DNA of 64,000 nucleotides from positions 1-64,000 of the forward strand of contig CANEYR010000013.1 in the NCBI GenBank assembly GCA_947444055.1, read 5' to 3'. Positions 35,450 through 43,800 of this stretch are shown here, in pieces. The position numbers and the translations under genes were made by a program. The notes under the pieces are model-generated. The model saw only the letters and a list, made by a program, of their open reading frames with translations. It made no database searches and was not told where the DNA came from. The stretch is from Planctomycetota bacterium (GTDB lineage Bacteria; Planctomycetota; UBA1135; UBA2386). Numbering within the stretch: position 1 is the first letter of the stretch; each line of letters starts with the position of its first letter.

Positions 35450-35848
35450 ATGCACTCTCTTCGGTTGTGGATACTCGGAGTCGCCGTCGGCAGCTTCGCC
35501 GCGGGCTTGGTGGGCGGTTACGTCGGCTCCGAACAAGTGGCGAATGGCCAGGGCTTGCCGATCCCCGATCACGAGTTTGCGAGCGACTTGGCGGTCCGCT
35601 ATGGGCTGCGAACGAACCAGAAGCGTTCGCTCGGGCTCGTGCTACAGGGCGAGAACCAACAAGAGATATCGATTCTGAAGAGTACGCAGTGGAGCCAATT
35701 GCCGCCGCCTGTGCTGGCCCAATTGCTCCAATTGCGAAGCATGACCGAACGACGCATTCGCGCCATACTCGACGACGAGCAGCGAACGCGTTACGACCGC
35801 GACAGTCGACCACCGAGCCGAGGCTCGGGGACGACGGACAAACGTTGA
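35450..35848 (+). CDS. Small membrane-anchored protein of the sigma operon
   Basis: 132 aa. N-terminal helix LRLWILGVAVGSFAAGLVGGYVG, then a helical domain outside the membrane (FASDLAVRYGLRTNQKRSLG ... LLQLRSMTERRIRAILDDEQ). The Arg/Gln-rich helices with a closing 'L-x-x-E-Q-R-x-x-Y' resemble small periplasmic stress sensors of the Spy/heavy-metal-resistance type, but the LTxxQ motifs are not clear. Its place right after sigma and anti-sigma suggests a sensory or modulating role. Starts 9 bp after the anti-sigma stop. Confidence 0.65.
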   Translation: MHSLRLWILGVAVGSFAAGLVGGYVGSEQVANGQGLPIPDHEFASDLAVRYGLRTNQKRSLGLVLQGENQQEISILKSTQWSQLPPPVLAQLLQLRSMTERRIRAILDDEQRTRYDRDSRPPSRGSGTTDKR

Positions 35849-35896
35849 TCAGGACCGCCGCGTGCGACCCCGCGCGGCAGAACGACAGGTGAAAGC

Positions 35897-37927
35897 ATGG
35901 TGAGAAGCATCGGCATCGATCCAGGCGACCAAGCAGTGAAGGTCGTCGAGGTGGAAGGCAGCTACAAAAAGACGCGGCTGTTGCGTGTTCACGTGGCGAC
36001 CATCGCGGCTTCGGCGGCTGACGGCGGTGCGCGCGTCGACTTCATTGCGGAGACCGCCCGCGCCGCACTCGATGCGGGCATGCGCGGCGAAGTCAGCCTA
36101 GGCCACCCCTGTCGTGAGGCCGTGCTCCGCGTCATCGAGTTGCCCTTCAAGGGCCACGACGCGATTCGCAAGGTCATCAAGGCCGAGATCGAAGGGGAGA
36201 TCCAGAGCCAATCGGTCGACGACATGATCGTCGACTTCCACGAGATCGGCGCTGGCACCGCGGGCGGCACACGCATTCTCGTGGCGTCGGTCCCCAAGGC
36301 CGGTCTGCGAGCGCAGCTGGGCGCCCTGTCGGCGCACAAGATCGAAGCCGAACGCGTCGACTTGGACACGATGGCGCTGTGGCGCTCCGCGCACTGGGCC
36401 GGGGCCTTCACGGTGGACGCCGTCGAAGCGGCGGCGAACGACGGCAAGCGGGTGACGGCGGTCATTGACCTTGGCGCGCTGAGCGTGAAGGTGCTGCTGG
36501 TCGAAGGGGAACACTTGGTCGAGATGCGCGCGCTGCGCCTCGGCGATGGTGTCGTTGCCGATGACGTGGCGCGTCGGCATGGTCTGGATGTAGCGACGGC
36601 TCGCGAGGCGGCTCGTCGCTGTCTGTTGACTGGTACCGACCAGCGGTTGGACGTGGCGGCGGCGTTGGCGCCAGCCCTGCCGCCAGCGGTGGATGGCGCG
36701 GCCCCCGAAGTGGCTGCCGCCCTGGCGCCGGCCCGAGCGGTCGTCGTCAAATACACGGAAGTCGAAGCGGCGCACACCGCCTACTTGCAGCGGCTCGCGC
36801 GCGAACTGACGCGCTTCCTCACCGCTTCGGGTCGCCAGAGCCAACTGCGCGCCGTCTGGGTGACAGGTGGTGCGAGTCGTGCCGCTGGCACCAACGAGAT
36901 GTTGGCCGCGGTGTTCGGCTGCGAAGTGAAGGAACTCGACGTGTTGGCGCGGTTGCAGCACGACCTCACGCCAGAAGAAGTGACGGACTACGGCTCCCGG
37001 TTGACGACCGCGCTCGGCTTGGCGCTCGGCCGTCTCGGTGGCCCCGATGGTTTCCAACTGCGGCAAGAAGACCTGTTGCTGACGCGTGGCTTCGAACGCG
37101 TCAAGTTCCCGTTGGCGATCGTCTGCATGGTCGCGCTGATTGCGTTGTTCGCGCACTGGAACAAGAAGAACAGCGAACTGCGGTTGCTGCATCTGCAGAT
37201 CGGCAGCACCTTCATTGACAAGGCGAAACCAAAGGCGCCGCCGATCTTCTACGGCATGCTCAATTCGGTGTTCGCGAGCAGCTGGTTCGAGAACTCCCAG
37301 CAGTTCCGGGTGGAGCAGACCAAGGGCAAGGACTTCGTCTACAAGGACCTGGTCGCCGAGCTGGATGCGGCGCCAGTGCACAAACGCCTCGGCATCGTGC
37401 GCGATCGCCTGAAGCTGGTCGTCAACACGAAGCAGAAGCAATCGGGCATCTACGAAGACATCTCGCTCGAGTCCGGTTTGGCGGTGCTCGTGCGTTGGTC
37501 CGACTTGCTGCAATCGATCGAGCCCGAACTGGGCCGCTACCTGGTGCCGAAGGTCGAACTCAGCATGAAGGCGCCCAACCGCCGCGTCGAGTTCACCATC
37601 GCCTTCCGCGGTGAAGACTTCCGCAACCGCCGCGCGTTGCTGCAACGGGCCATCGAAGCAGAGATCCAGAAGGCGGATTCGCCCTTTGAGTTGCCTGAGA
37701 AGTCCGACGAACGCAAGGACGAGGAGCTGTTCAGGGATGCTGAGAAGAGCGGCGTCGCCGGGGCCTACTTCCGAGTCGTTCTGCACGTCCGCGATGTGTT
37801 CTTGCCGTTCGGTCCGAGTGGTAGCCCCGTGATTGGTGCTGCGAGTGGCAAGCCGCCGGAACGGCGTTTGGAAATCGGGGACGGGACCACCAAGACCGAA
37901 GTCGTGACCACGGAGGGCCGCCGATGA
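35897..37927 (+). CDS. PilM-like actin-fold ATPase fused to a PilN-like membrane and periplasmic part (GspL-like)
   Basis: 676 aa from ATG 35897, with AGGTGA as ribosome-binding site. Residues about 1-385 are a PilM/actin-like domain: VRSIGIDPGDQAVKVVEVEG (phosphate 1), TAVIDLGALSVKVLLVEG (phosphate 2) and AVWVTGGASRAAG (adenosine loop). A membrane helix (FPLAIVCMVALIALFAHW) follows near residue 400, then about 260 residues outside. PilM and PilN are usually separate proteins; the fusion is the arrangement of GspL of type II secretion. The downstream gene is a PilO-like partner, overlapping by 4 bp. Confidence 0.85.
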   Translation: MVRSIGIDPGDQAVKVVEVEGSYKKTRLLRVHVATIAASAADGGARVDFIAETARAALDAGMRGEVSLGHPCREAVLRVIELPFKGHDAIRKVIKAEIEGEIQSQSVDDMIVDFHEIGAGTAGGTRILVASVPKAGLRAQLGALSAHKIEAERVDLDTMALWRSAHWAGAFTVDAVEAAANDGKRVTAVIDLGALSVKVLLVEGEHLVEMRALRLGDGVVADDVARRHGLDVATAREAARRCLLTGTDQRLDVAAALAPALPPAVDGAAPEVAAALAPARAVVVKYTEVEAAHTAYLQRLARELTRFLTASGRQSQLRAVWVTGGASRAAGTNEMLAAVFGCEVKELDVLARLQHDLTPEEVTDYGSRLTTALGLALGRLGGPDGFQLRQEDLLLTRGFERVKFPLAIVCMVALIALFAHWNKKNSELRLLHLQIGSTFIDKAKPKAPPIFYGMLNSVFASSWFENSQQFRVEQTKGKDFVYKDLVAELDAAPVHKRLGIVRDRLKLVVNTKQKQSGIYEDISLESGLAVLVRWSDLLQSIEPELGRYLVPKVELSMKAPNRRVEFTIAFRGEDFRNRRALLQRAIEAEIQKADSPFELPEKSDERKDEELFRDAEKSGVAGAYFRVVLHVRDVFLPFGPSGSPVIGAASGKPPERRLEIGDGTTKTEVVTTEGRR

Positions 37928-38550
37928 GCTTCTTTCGCAACATGGACCTCTACAAGGCCATCGTCCTGCTGTCGCTCGTGCTGCTGCCAGCGGGCGGCTG
38001 GATGGTGAAGCTGATCGACGACGACCTCGTTGCCTGCAAGAAAGCGATCCACGATGCCACCAAGGCTGGCGGTGTGGTCGAGGAGATCGGCAGCCTGCAG
38101 CGCAAGGTCGAAGTCGTCATCCAGAACCAGCGGGGCCTGTCGGACGCGATCAACGCGCCGCGCACGTACTTCGAGGAACAGATCCTCGCCGCCGGCGGGT
38201 CCGGCCTGAAGACCAACGACTTCCAGCCAAGCGAACCCAAAGAGGAATCGGTGACGCTGAAGTCGAAGCAGCGCATCGTCGACTACGTCGCCGACGTGAC
38301 TTGGCCGCGCAAGGAGCTGTTGGTGTCGATGGACTTTGTCTACGCCGTGCTCTTCAACTGCGAGTCCGGAGCGCGCCAAGCTGGCGATCAAGTGCAGCAG
38401 TCGGTGTGGAAGCTGCGCGAACTGACCTTGGTCAACTCGACGGATGAGCGCACCATCAGCGGCCACAACACGCCGCCGCCTGAGCTGCTCGACAAGTGGC
38501 GGATCACGAATATGAAGTTCGCGCGCCGCGAGCCGCGCAAGGGCAGTTGA
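37924..38550 (+). CDS. PilO/GspM-like membrane protein
   Basis: 208 aa. One N-terminal membrane helix (LYKAIVLLSLVLLPAGGWMV), a short coiled coil (IGSLQRKVEVVIQNQRGLSD), then a compact alpha/beta domain. This matches the bitopic PilO/GspM layout, which partners PilN/GspL in the alignment complex of type IV pili and type II secretion. ATGA overlap with the upstream gene supports a stoichiometric partner. Sequence similarity is weak, so the assignment rests mainly on layout and context. No pilin, secretin or assembly ATPase is in the window. Confidence 0.65.
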   Translation: MSFFRNMDLYKAIVLLSLVLLPAGGWMVKLIDDDLVACKKAIHDATKAGGVVEEIGSLQRKVEVVIQNQRGLSDAINAPRTYFEEQILAAGGSGLKTNDFQPSEPKEESVTLKSKQRIVDYVADVTWPRKELLVSMDFVYAVLFNCESGARQAGDQVQQSVWKLRELTLVNSTDERTISGHNTPPPELLDKWRITNMKFARREPRKGS

Positions 38551-39035
38551 GATACGGGCGGTGCAGCACTCGGGCCGCGTCAGCGCTGCTGCTCGCGGCG
38601 CTGCTGGCCGTCAGCTGCACGTCCGTCGTGCGCTACTCCGACGGTCTAGTCGATGGCAGCACGGGCCGCACTTGGTTCACGCGCTTGCCAGCGACGCTTG
38701 GCGGCACGGCGGGTTTTGCGATCGGCGTGCCCGTTGACGTCGCGGTCTTCGTGCCAGCGTGGCTCGTCTACCGTTCGCAGCCGAAGGAAACGCGCGACCC
38801 GCTGTCGGTGTTCTTGTTTCCGTCCTTCGTGCTGTGGAAGGTCGGCGTATTGCTCGGCGCCCCCTTCGATTTCGTGGAATGGGGCACCTACCGTTGGTGG
38901 CGGCAAGCGCCGCCGCTGACCGCCGACGAACGCGAGGCCATCGAGCGCGAGTGGGACAAGCTCGAGTTCTTCAGCGAGTACCCAGTCACTCCAATCCATC
39001 CGCTGCCGCTGCCAGCTGCCGTCGACCGCGGGTAG
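38547..39035 (+). CDS. Small lipoprotein of the pilus/secretion-like operon
   Basis: 162 aa if started at TTG 38547, which overlaps the preceding stop (TTGA). This start gives a short basic N-region, a hydrophobic core (ASALLLAALLA) and the lipobox LAVSC. ATG 38496 would add 17 residues read from inside the previous gene. The mature part has two hydrophobic segments (GGTAGFAIGVPVDVAVFVPAWLVY and VFLFPSFVLWKVGVLLGAPF) and ends in an acidic helix. Function unknown; similar short YceK-like lipoproteins occur in many envelopes. Confidence 0.7.
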   Translation: MRYGRCSTRAASALLLAALLAVSCTSVVRYSDGLVDGSTGRTWFTRLPATLGGTAGFAIGVPVDVAVFVPAWLVYRSQPKETRDPLSVFLFPSFVLWKVGVLLGAPFDFVEWGTYRWWRQAPPLTADEREAIEREWDKLEFFSEYPVTPIHPLPLPAAVDRG

Positions 39036-39073
39036 CGCTTTTGGGGAACGCGTGCGCCGACGAGGTCGCGCAG

Positions 39074-39079
39074 TAGATT
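39074..39079 (+). promoter_or_regulatory. -10-like TAGATT box, possible leaderless start
   Basis: TAGATT ends 7 bp before ATG 39087, so the transcript would begin at or next to the start codon. There is no Shine-Dalgarno site. Inference. Confidence 0.4.
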
Positions 39080-39086
39080 GGCCGCG

Positions 39087-40085
39087 ATGAACGACGCGTC
39101 AGTTGCCCTCAAGAGACTTGCCGAGCGCGTGCTCGGCAAGGGCTCGGATGTGCCGCTGGCGATGATGCTCGAGCTCGTCGTGCCGGTGCGCAAGATGCGC
39201 GAACTGGCGCGCACGTTCGGGTTGTCGCCCAAGGGGGGCTTTCGCGTGGAGAAGGCGTCGGCGCACGTGCTGGCGCCGTTGTTGGCCGATCTGCGCGAGC
39301 CAAAACAACTCGACGACGTGCTGCGGTTGTTGCTGCCCGTGGTGGGCGTGCCGGAGTCGCCCGAGGTCGAGCCAGCGGCAATCACCGACCCACTGGCCTC
39401 CCTGCGCGATGCGGACTTGGCGCGGCTGCGCGACGACCTTGAGCGGTCGCGCGAGTCGACGAGTCGCGGCCGGGAACGCGAAGCCGAGTTGCTGCGGCGT
39501 TTGCAGCTCGCCGAACAAGAAGTGTTGCTGCTGCGCCGCGAACTCGCGCATCGGGCGGCGGCTGATCAGAAGCCAGAGCTAGCCCGCGACGCCAAGAACT
39601 TGCTGCGCTACGTGCACGATCTCGAGAATGAGCGCGAGGGCTTCGCGGCAGCCGATGCCGCCCTACGCCGTCAGCTCGCGCACAACCAATCCAAGCTGCG
39701 TGAAACCGAAACCGCGCTCGCTGAAGTCGAGGCGTTGCTGCCAAAGGGCAAGCGCCGTCGCAAGCCCCAGCCGGAGCCAGTCGTCGTCGAGGAACGCCGG
39801 TTCTTGCTGCCGCGGTTTTTGCCCTCGTTCTACAAGTCGCTCGAAGGCAAGGAGCGCCGCGCCATCGAACGCGCGTTCCAAGCGATCCTGTTGTTTTGCA
39901 CCGAAGGCCACTCGTACCCAGGCCTCGAGGTGAAGCAGATGGGTGGCCAAGACACTTGGAGCCTGCGCGCGTCGCTTGGCTTGCGGGTGTACTTCCGATC
40001 GCTCGCGGACGGCGATATCGAGCTGCTTGAGCTCGGCGATCGCGAAGACCAGAACACGACCCTGCGGCGGTTGAAGGAGCGCTGA
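39087..40085 (+). CDS. Coiled-coil protein with C-terminal RelE/ParE-like domain
   Basis: 332 aa from ATG 39087. Residues 1-100 form a helical domain (VLGKGSDVPLAMMLELVVPV). Residues about 105-225 are charged coiled coil (RDDLERSRESTSRGREREAE). Residues about 245-332 have the RelE/ParE pattern: FLPSFYKSLEGKERRAIERA, a Pro-Gly-Leu turn (YPGLEVKQMGG), then TWSLRASLGLRVYFRSLADG and ELLELGDREDQNTTLRRLKE. It retains the WSLR and R-V-Y-F core where RelE toxins bind RNA or ribosome. No antitoxin gene is adjacent; the long N-terminus may act in cis, or the domain is non-toxic. TGATG overlap with aat. Confidence 0.7.
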   Translation: MNDASVALKRLAERVLGKGSDVPLAMMLELVVPVRKMRELARTFGLSPKGGFRVEKASAHVLAPLLADLREPKQLDDVLRLLLPVVGVPESPEVEPAAITDPLASLRDADLARLRDDLERSRESTSRGREREAELLRRLQLAEQEVLLLRRELAHRAAADQKPELARDAKNLLRYVHDLENEREGFAAADAALRRQLAHNQSKLRETETALAEVEALLPKGKRRRKPQPEPVVVEERRFLLPRFLPSFYKSLEGKERRAIERAFQAILLFCTEGHSYPGLEVKQMGGQDTWSLRASLGLRVYFRSLADGDIELLELGDREDQNTTLRRLKER

Positions 40086-40816
40086 TGCGCGCACGACGGC
40101 CGCAACCGGTCGTGCTGCTGCCGCAAGCGCCGCCAGCGTTTCCGGACCCTGCCGCCTACGACGGCGAAGGACTGCTCGCAGTCGGTGGTGACCTGCAACC
40201 GGCGCGGCTGCTGCTGGCCTACGGCAGCGGCATCTTTCCGTGGTATGCGGAGGGCTACGTACCACTGTGGTGGAGTCCGGATCCGCGGGCACTGCTCGAT
40301 GTCCAACACTTGCACGTCGCGCGCAGTCTGCAAAAGCGCATTCACCAGGGTGGCTTCGAACTGAGCTGGAACCGCTGTTTCTCGCAGGTCATGAACGAGT
40401 GCGGGCGGGCCCGGCGCAGCGGCACCTGGATCATTCCCGAGATGGTTGACGCCTATGAGCATCTGCATCGGCTAGGCCACGCCCACAGCCTCGAAGTGTG
40501 GGTCGGTCCTGAGCTGGTGGCGGGGGTCTACGGCGTGCAGATTGGCGGCCTGTTCGCCGCGGAGTCGAAGTTCCATCGCCGTACCGACATGTCGAAGGTG
40601 GCGTTGGTGGCCCTCGTTCGGTCGTTGTTCGCCGCGGGCATCCAGTTGCTCGATGTGCAGTTTGCGTCGGCGCACTTGCGCACGCTGGGCGCGTTCGAGG
40701 TGCCGCGCCAGGAATACCTGCGCCGCTTGGCCGTCGTTCGCGACCTCAACGTCGACCTGTCGAGGCTCGAAGTTGCTGTCGACGGTGGCGTCGATGGCGA
40801 ACCAGACGGCGAGTGA
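40085..40816 (+). CDS. aat: Leucyl/phenylalanyl-tRNA--protein transferase
   Basis: 243 aa. It adds Leu or Phe to proteins with N-terminal Arg or Lys, marking them for ClpS-ClpAP. The family core is complete: GLLAVGGDLQPARLLLAYGSG, then IFPWY and PLWWSPDPRALL (~residues 45-70), RSGTWIIPEMVDAYEHLH (~118-135), SLEVWVGPELVAGVYGVQIG and GLFAAESKFHRRTDMSKVAL (~160-180), and DVQFASAHLRTLGA (~200). Starts one base into the TGA of the coiled-coil gene. Confidence 0.97.
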   Translation: MRARRPQPVVLLPQAPPAFPDPAAYDGEGLLAVGGDLQPARLLLAYGSGIFPWYAEGYVPLWWSPDPRALLDVQHLHVARSLQKRIHQGGFELSWNRCFSQVMNECGRARRSGTWIIPEMVDAYEHLHRLGHAHSLEVWVGPELVAGVYGVQIGGLFAAESKFHRRTDMSKVALVALVRSLFAAGIQLLDVQFASAHLRTLGAFEVPRQEYLRRLAVVRDLNVDLSRLEVAVDGGVDGEPDGE

Positions 40817-40884
40817 TCCGACGAACCCATCCATCGCACCGCTTGCTCGCCGTGTTACTTTGCCGCGCCCTGAGGAGACCCCTG

Positions 40885-43800
40885 ATGCGTACCCGCTCTC
40901 CAATCTCGCAGGCGGTCGCCGCCGTCGTTGCGTCGTTTGTGTTGCCGACCCTTGTTCTGGCGCAAGTCCCCGTGCCAGCGCCTTCGTCTTCATCGGTGCC
41001 GGCGGTGCGCCTGCGCCTGACTGGAATGGCGATGGCCGTGCCGACGGCAGTGTCGACGCAGGATCCGCTGAAGGCGGGCGTGGTGCCGGCGACGACACCA
41101 CCAGTCCCGCCAGATCCTGCGGTTGTCGCGGCGCAAGCGGCGGCAAACCAGCGGGTGCAGAAGTGGAAGCAACTGCACTTCGATCGACGCCCCTCGTCGA
41201 TCTTGCAAGCGTGGTCCACGCCGGAGCTGAAGCCCTACGACCCAGCTGAAGAGAAGGACAAGGAGAAGGACAAGACGAAGGCCGGTTCGGGGGAAGCCGC
41301 AGCCGCAGTCGCGGCGCCGCCGGTCGTGTCCGCGAATGAGGGGGCGACCAGAGCCGAGATCGAAGCGATGCTGTTGGCGGAGTTCGGTGGCCAAGTGCCG
41401 CCGGGGGTCGCTGTCGACCATGCCCTCGCCGTTCCTGGCGGTGCGGCCGCTCCGGGCGCCGCCGGCCCCGGTGCCACCCCACCCGGCTCCGATGCGGCGG
41501 CCATGCAACTCGCCGAGAAGAAGCTGCAACGTGAAGGCGAGATGTTGCAGCGCGACGTGACGCTCGGTCGCTGGCACAAGGTCGCCGAGTTCTTGCTGAC
41601 GCTGCCGGAGAAGGAACGCAAGGGCTGCTACGAGCACTTCCTGCGCACACTGCCAAACCACCCGCAGAAGCCTGAGGACCAGCGCGTCCCGCCGAACCTG
41701 CAGGAGAAGAACCGGTTCGCGTTCGAGGATGCGTTCGCGCTCGCCGCGTTGGCGCCCGCACCCGAAGGCTTCGACAAGAAGATGGTGCCGATGCTGGCGC
41801 CGTTCGTCCTGCGCGCTATCGAGAACGGCAGCGTGCTCGAAGAGATGGTCCGCTTGCTCGGTGTCGAAGTGGGCAAGCCCGCGGCCGAACAACGTCTCGA
41901 CCGCCGCGAAGTCGCGATGCTGCTGGCGACGATTGGCCAAGAGCTCGAGATGGGGCCGTTCTTGCCGACGGCGGAGCAGGCCGAAAAGGACAACGATCGC
42001 GAAGGCCTCAACCTGCTGGCCCGCCACGCTCTCGCGCTGCACCAGAAGGAAAAGCGCAACGTGCATTTGCAGACCGCGTGGAAGGTCACGCAAGCAGCTC
42101 TCAGCAAGGGCGACATCGGCGAAGCCGAGAAGGCCGAAGCGCTGCGGCGTGCGGTCGAGCTGGCGCCCAAGGTGCAAGCGGATCTCGGTCCAGCCTGGCT
42201 CGCGGAGAGCTTCACGGCGCGGCCCGATCGCGGCATGGAGATCGTCGCCACGATCGGTGGCCAGGTGGCGAAGGGCTTTCAAGACAAGGCGGGCGACGCG
42301 AGCTATCGCGCCAGCGGCCTGCGGCTGCAAAAGACCGCGGTCGAAGCGTTGTTGAAGGTGGCGCCGCAGCTCGCCGAACAATGGAAGCCGACGCTCGGCC
42401 TCTTGGCCTCGGGTTGGATCGTCGAGGCCGCGTACAGCTACGCCAATTCGCAGTCCGATTCGCTCGGGCCGATGATGGAGCGCGACGAGTACGGCAACCT
42501 GTTTTGGACGACCCGTCGCCGCGGCGGCGGCGGTCAGGTGGTTGCAATCGAGCCGGCGGATCTGATCGAAGCGCAGCCGAATGCCGAGTGGGCTGCACTG
42601 CTCGACGACGCGCTCGAGCCGCACTTCGCGACCGTCTCCGCCCAACTGTTCTTGAAGGTCAACGAACCGGAGAAGGCGTTCCCATTCATCGAGGCGTTGG
42701 CGGGCACGAACCCACGCAAGGCGAAGGACCTGTCGAGTGAGTTCCTGCGCGTGTGGATGAAGAGCCACAACCCGAACACCAACAACCGCACGAATTCGTA
42801 CATGTTCATGTACGGCTTCGAAGAGCGTTCCAACGGCATCCCGCTGACGCGTAGCAAGCAGGAGCGCAACCTCGAAGACCTTGCCAAGTGGGTGGTTCGA
42901 CTGCGCAAGCTGCCGATCGATGGGGTCGACGAGAAGCTGCTGAGCGAGGCCTTCGTCGCCGCCCACAGTGCCGCTGAGGTCTATCGCTTGGAGACGATCG
43001 AAAAGGTGTTTGGCAACGTGGCCAACCTCGATCCGGTGCTGCTTGGCGAACTGCTCAGCAAGATGCGCACCAACCTGGCGACGGTGTGGCGGCGGCCGGC
43101 GGTGCAAGAGAAAGAGAAGACCAAGCGCTCGCAGCGCGAGATGCTCGAAGAAGTCGGGCGCGGCTACGAGACGGCGCTGACGGTCGCCAAGGGTGCTTTG
43201 ACCAAGCGCGGTCGCCACTGGGCGTTGTTGACCGTGGTTGGCTCGATCGTGCACGACCAGAACAACTTCTCGCGCGAACTGCAACGCGACAGCAACTTCG
43301 CCGAACTGCGCAAAGGTGCGTTCGCGGTGTTCGAGCAAGCGGCGGCGCACTACGTGGAAGTGGCGGGCGGGCTGCGGCTCGACGAAGAGACGATCCGGGC
43401 CTTCGACACGTGGTTCTACTCTGCGCTCGGCGCCTCGGATCTTGGCGCGGTCGACGAAGAGACGGTGCTCGCGAAGAGCCAACTGCCGCTGATTCGCGCC
43501 GCGCTCGACAAGCTGCCAGTCGAGAGCCGCGAGCGGCACCTTGGCATGTTCGCGAACCAACTGTTCACGCGCATGTCGTCGGTCAAGCCGCAGATCAAGT
43601 TCCGCTACCTCGAAGCAGGCTTCGCGGTCATTGGCGACCACCCGCAAGCGATCGAGGCGAAGAAGGTCTGGGACTACTACCAAGATCTGATTCGCGAGAT
43701 CAAACTCGTCGCCTCGGTCGAAGGTTCGACGGCGGTCGGCACGCAGCCGTTTGGGGTGCGCATCGACCTCGTGCACTCGCCGGAGATCGAGCGCGAGAGC

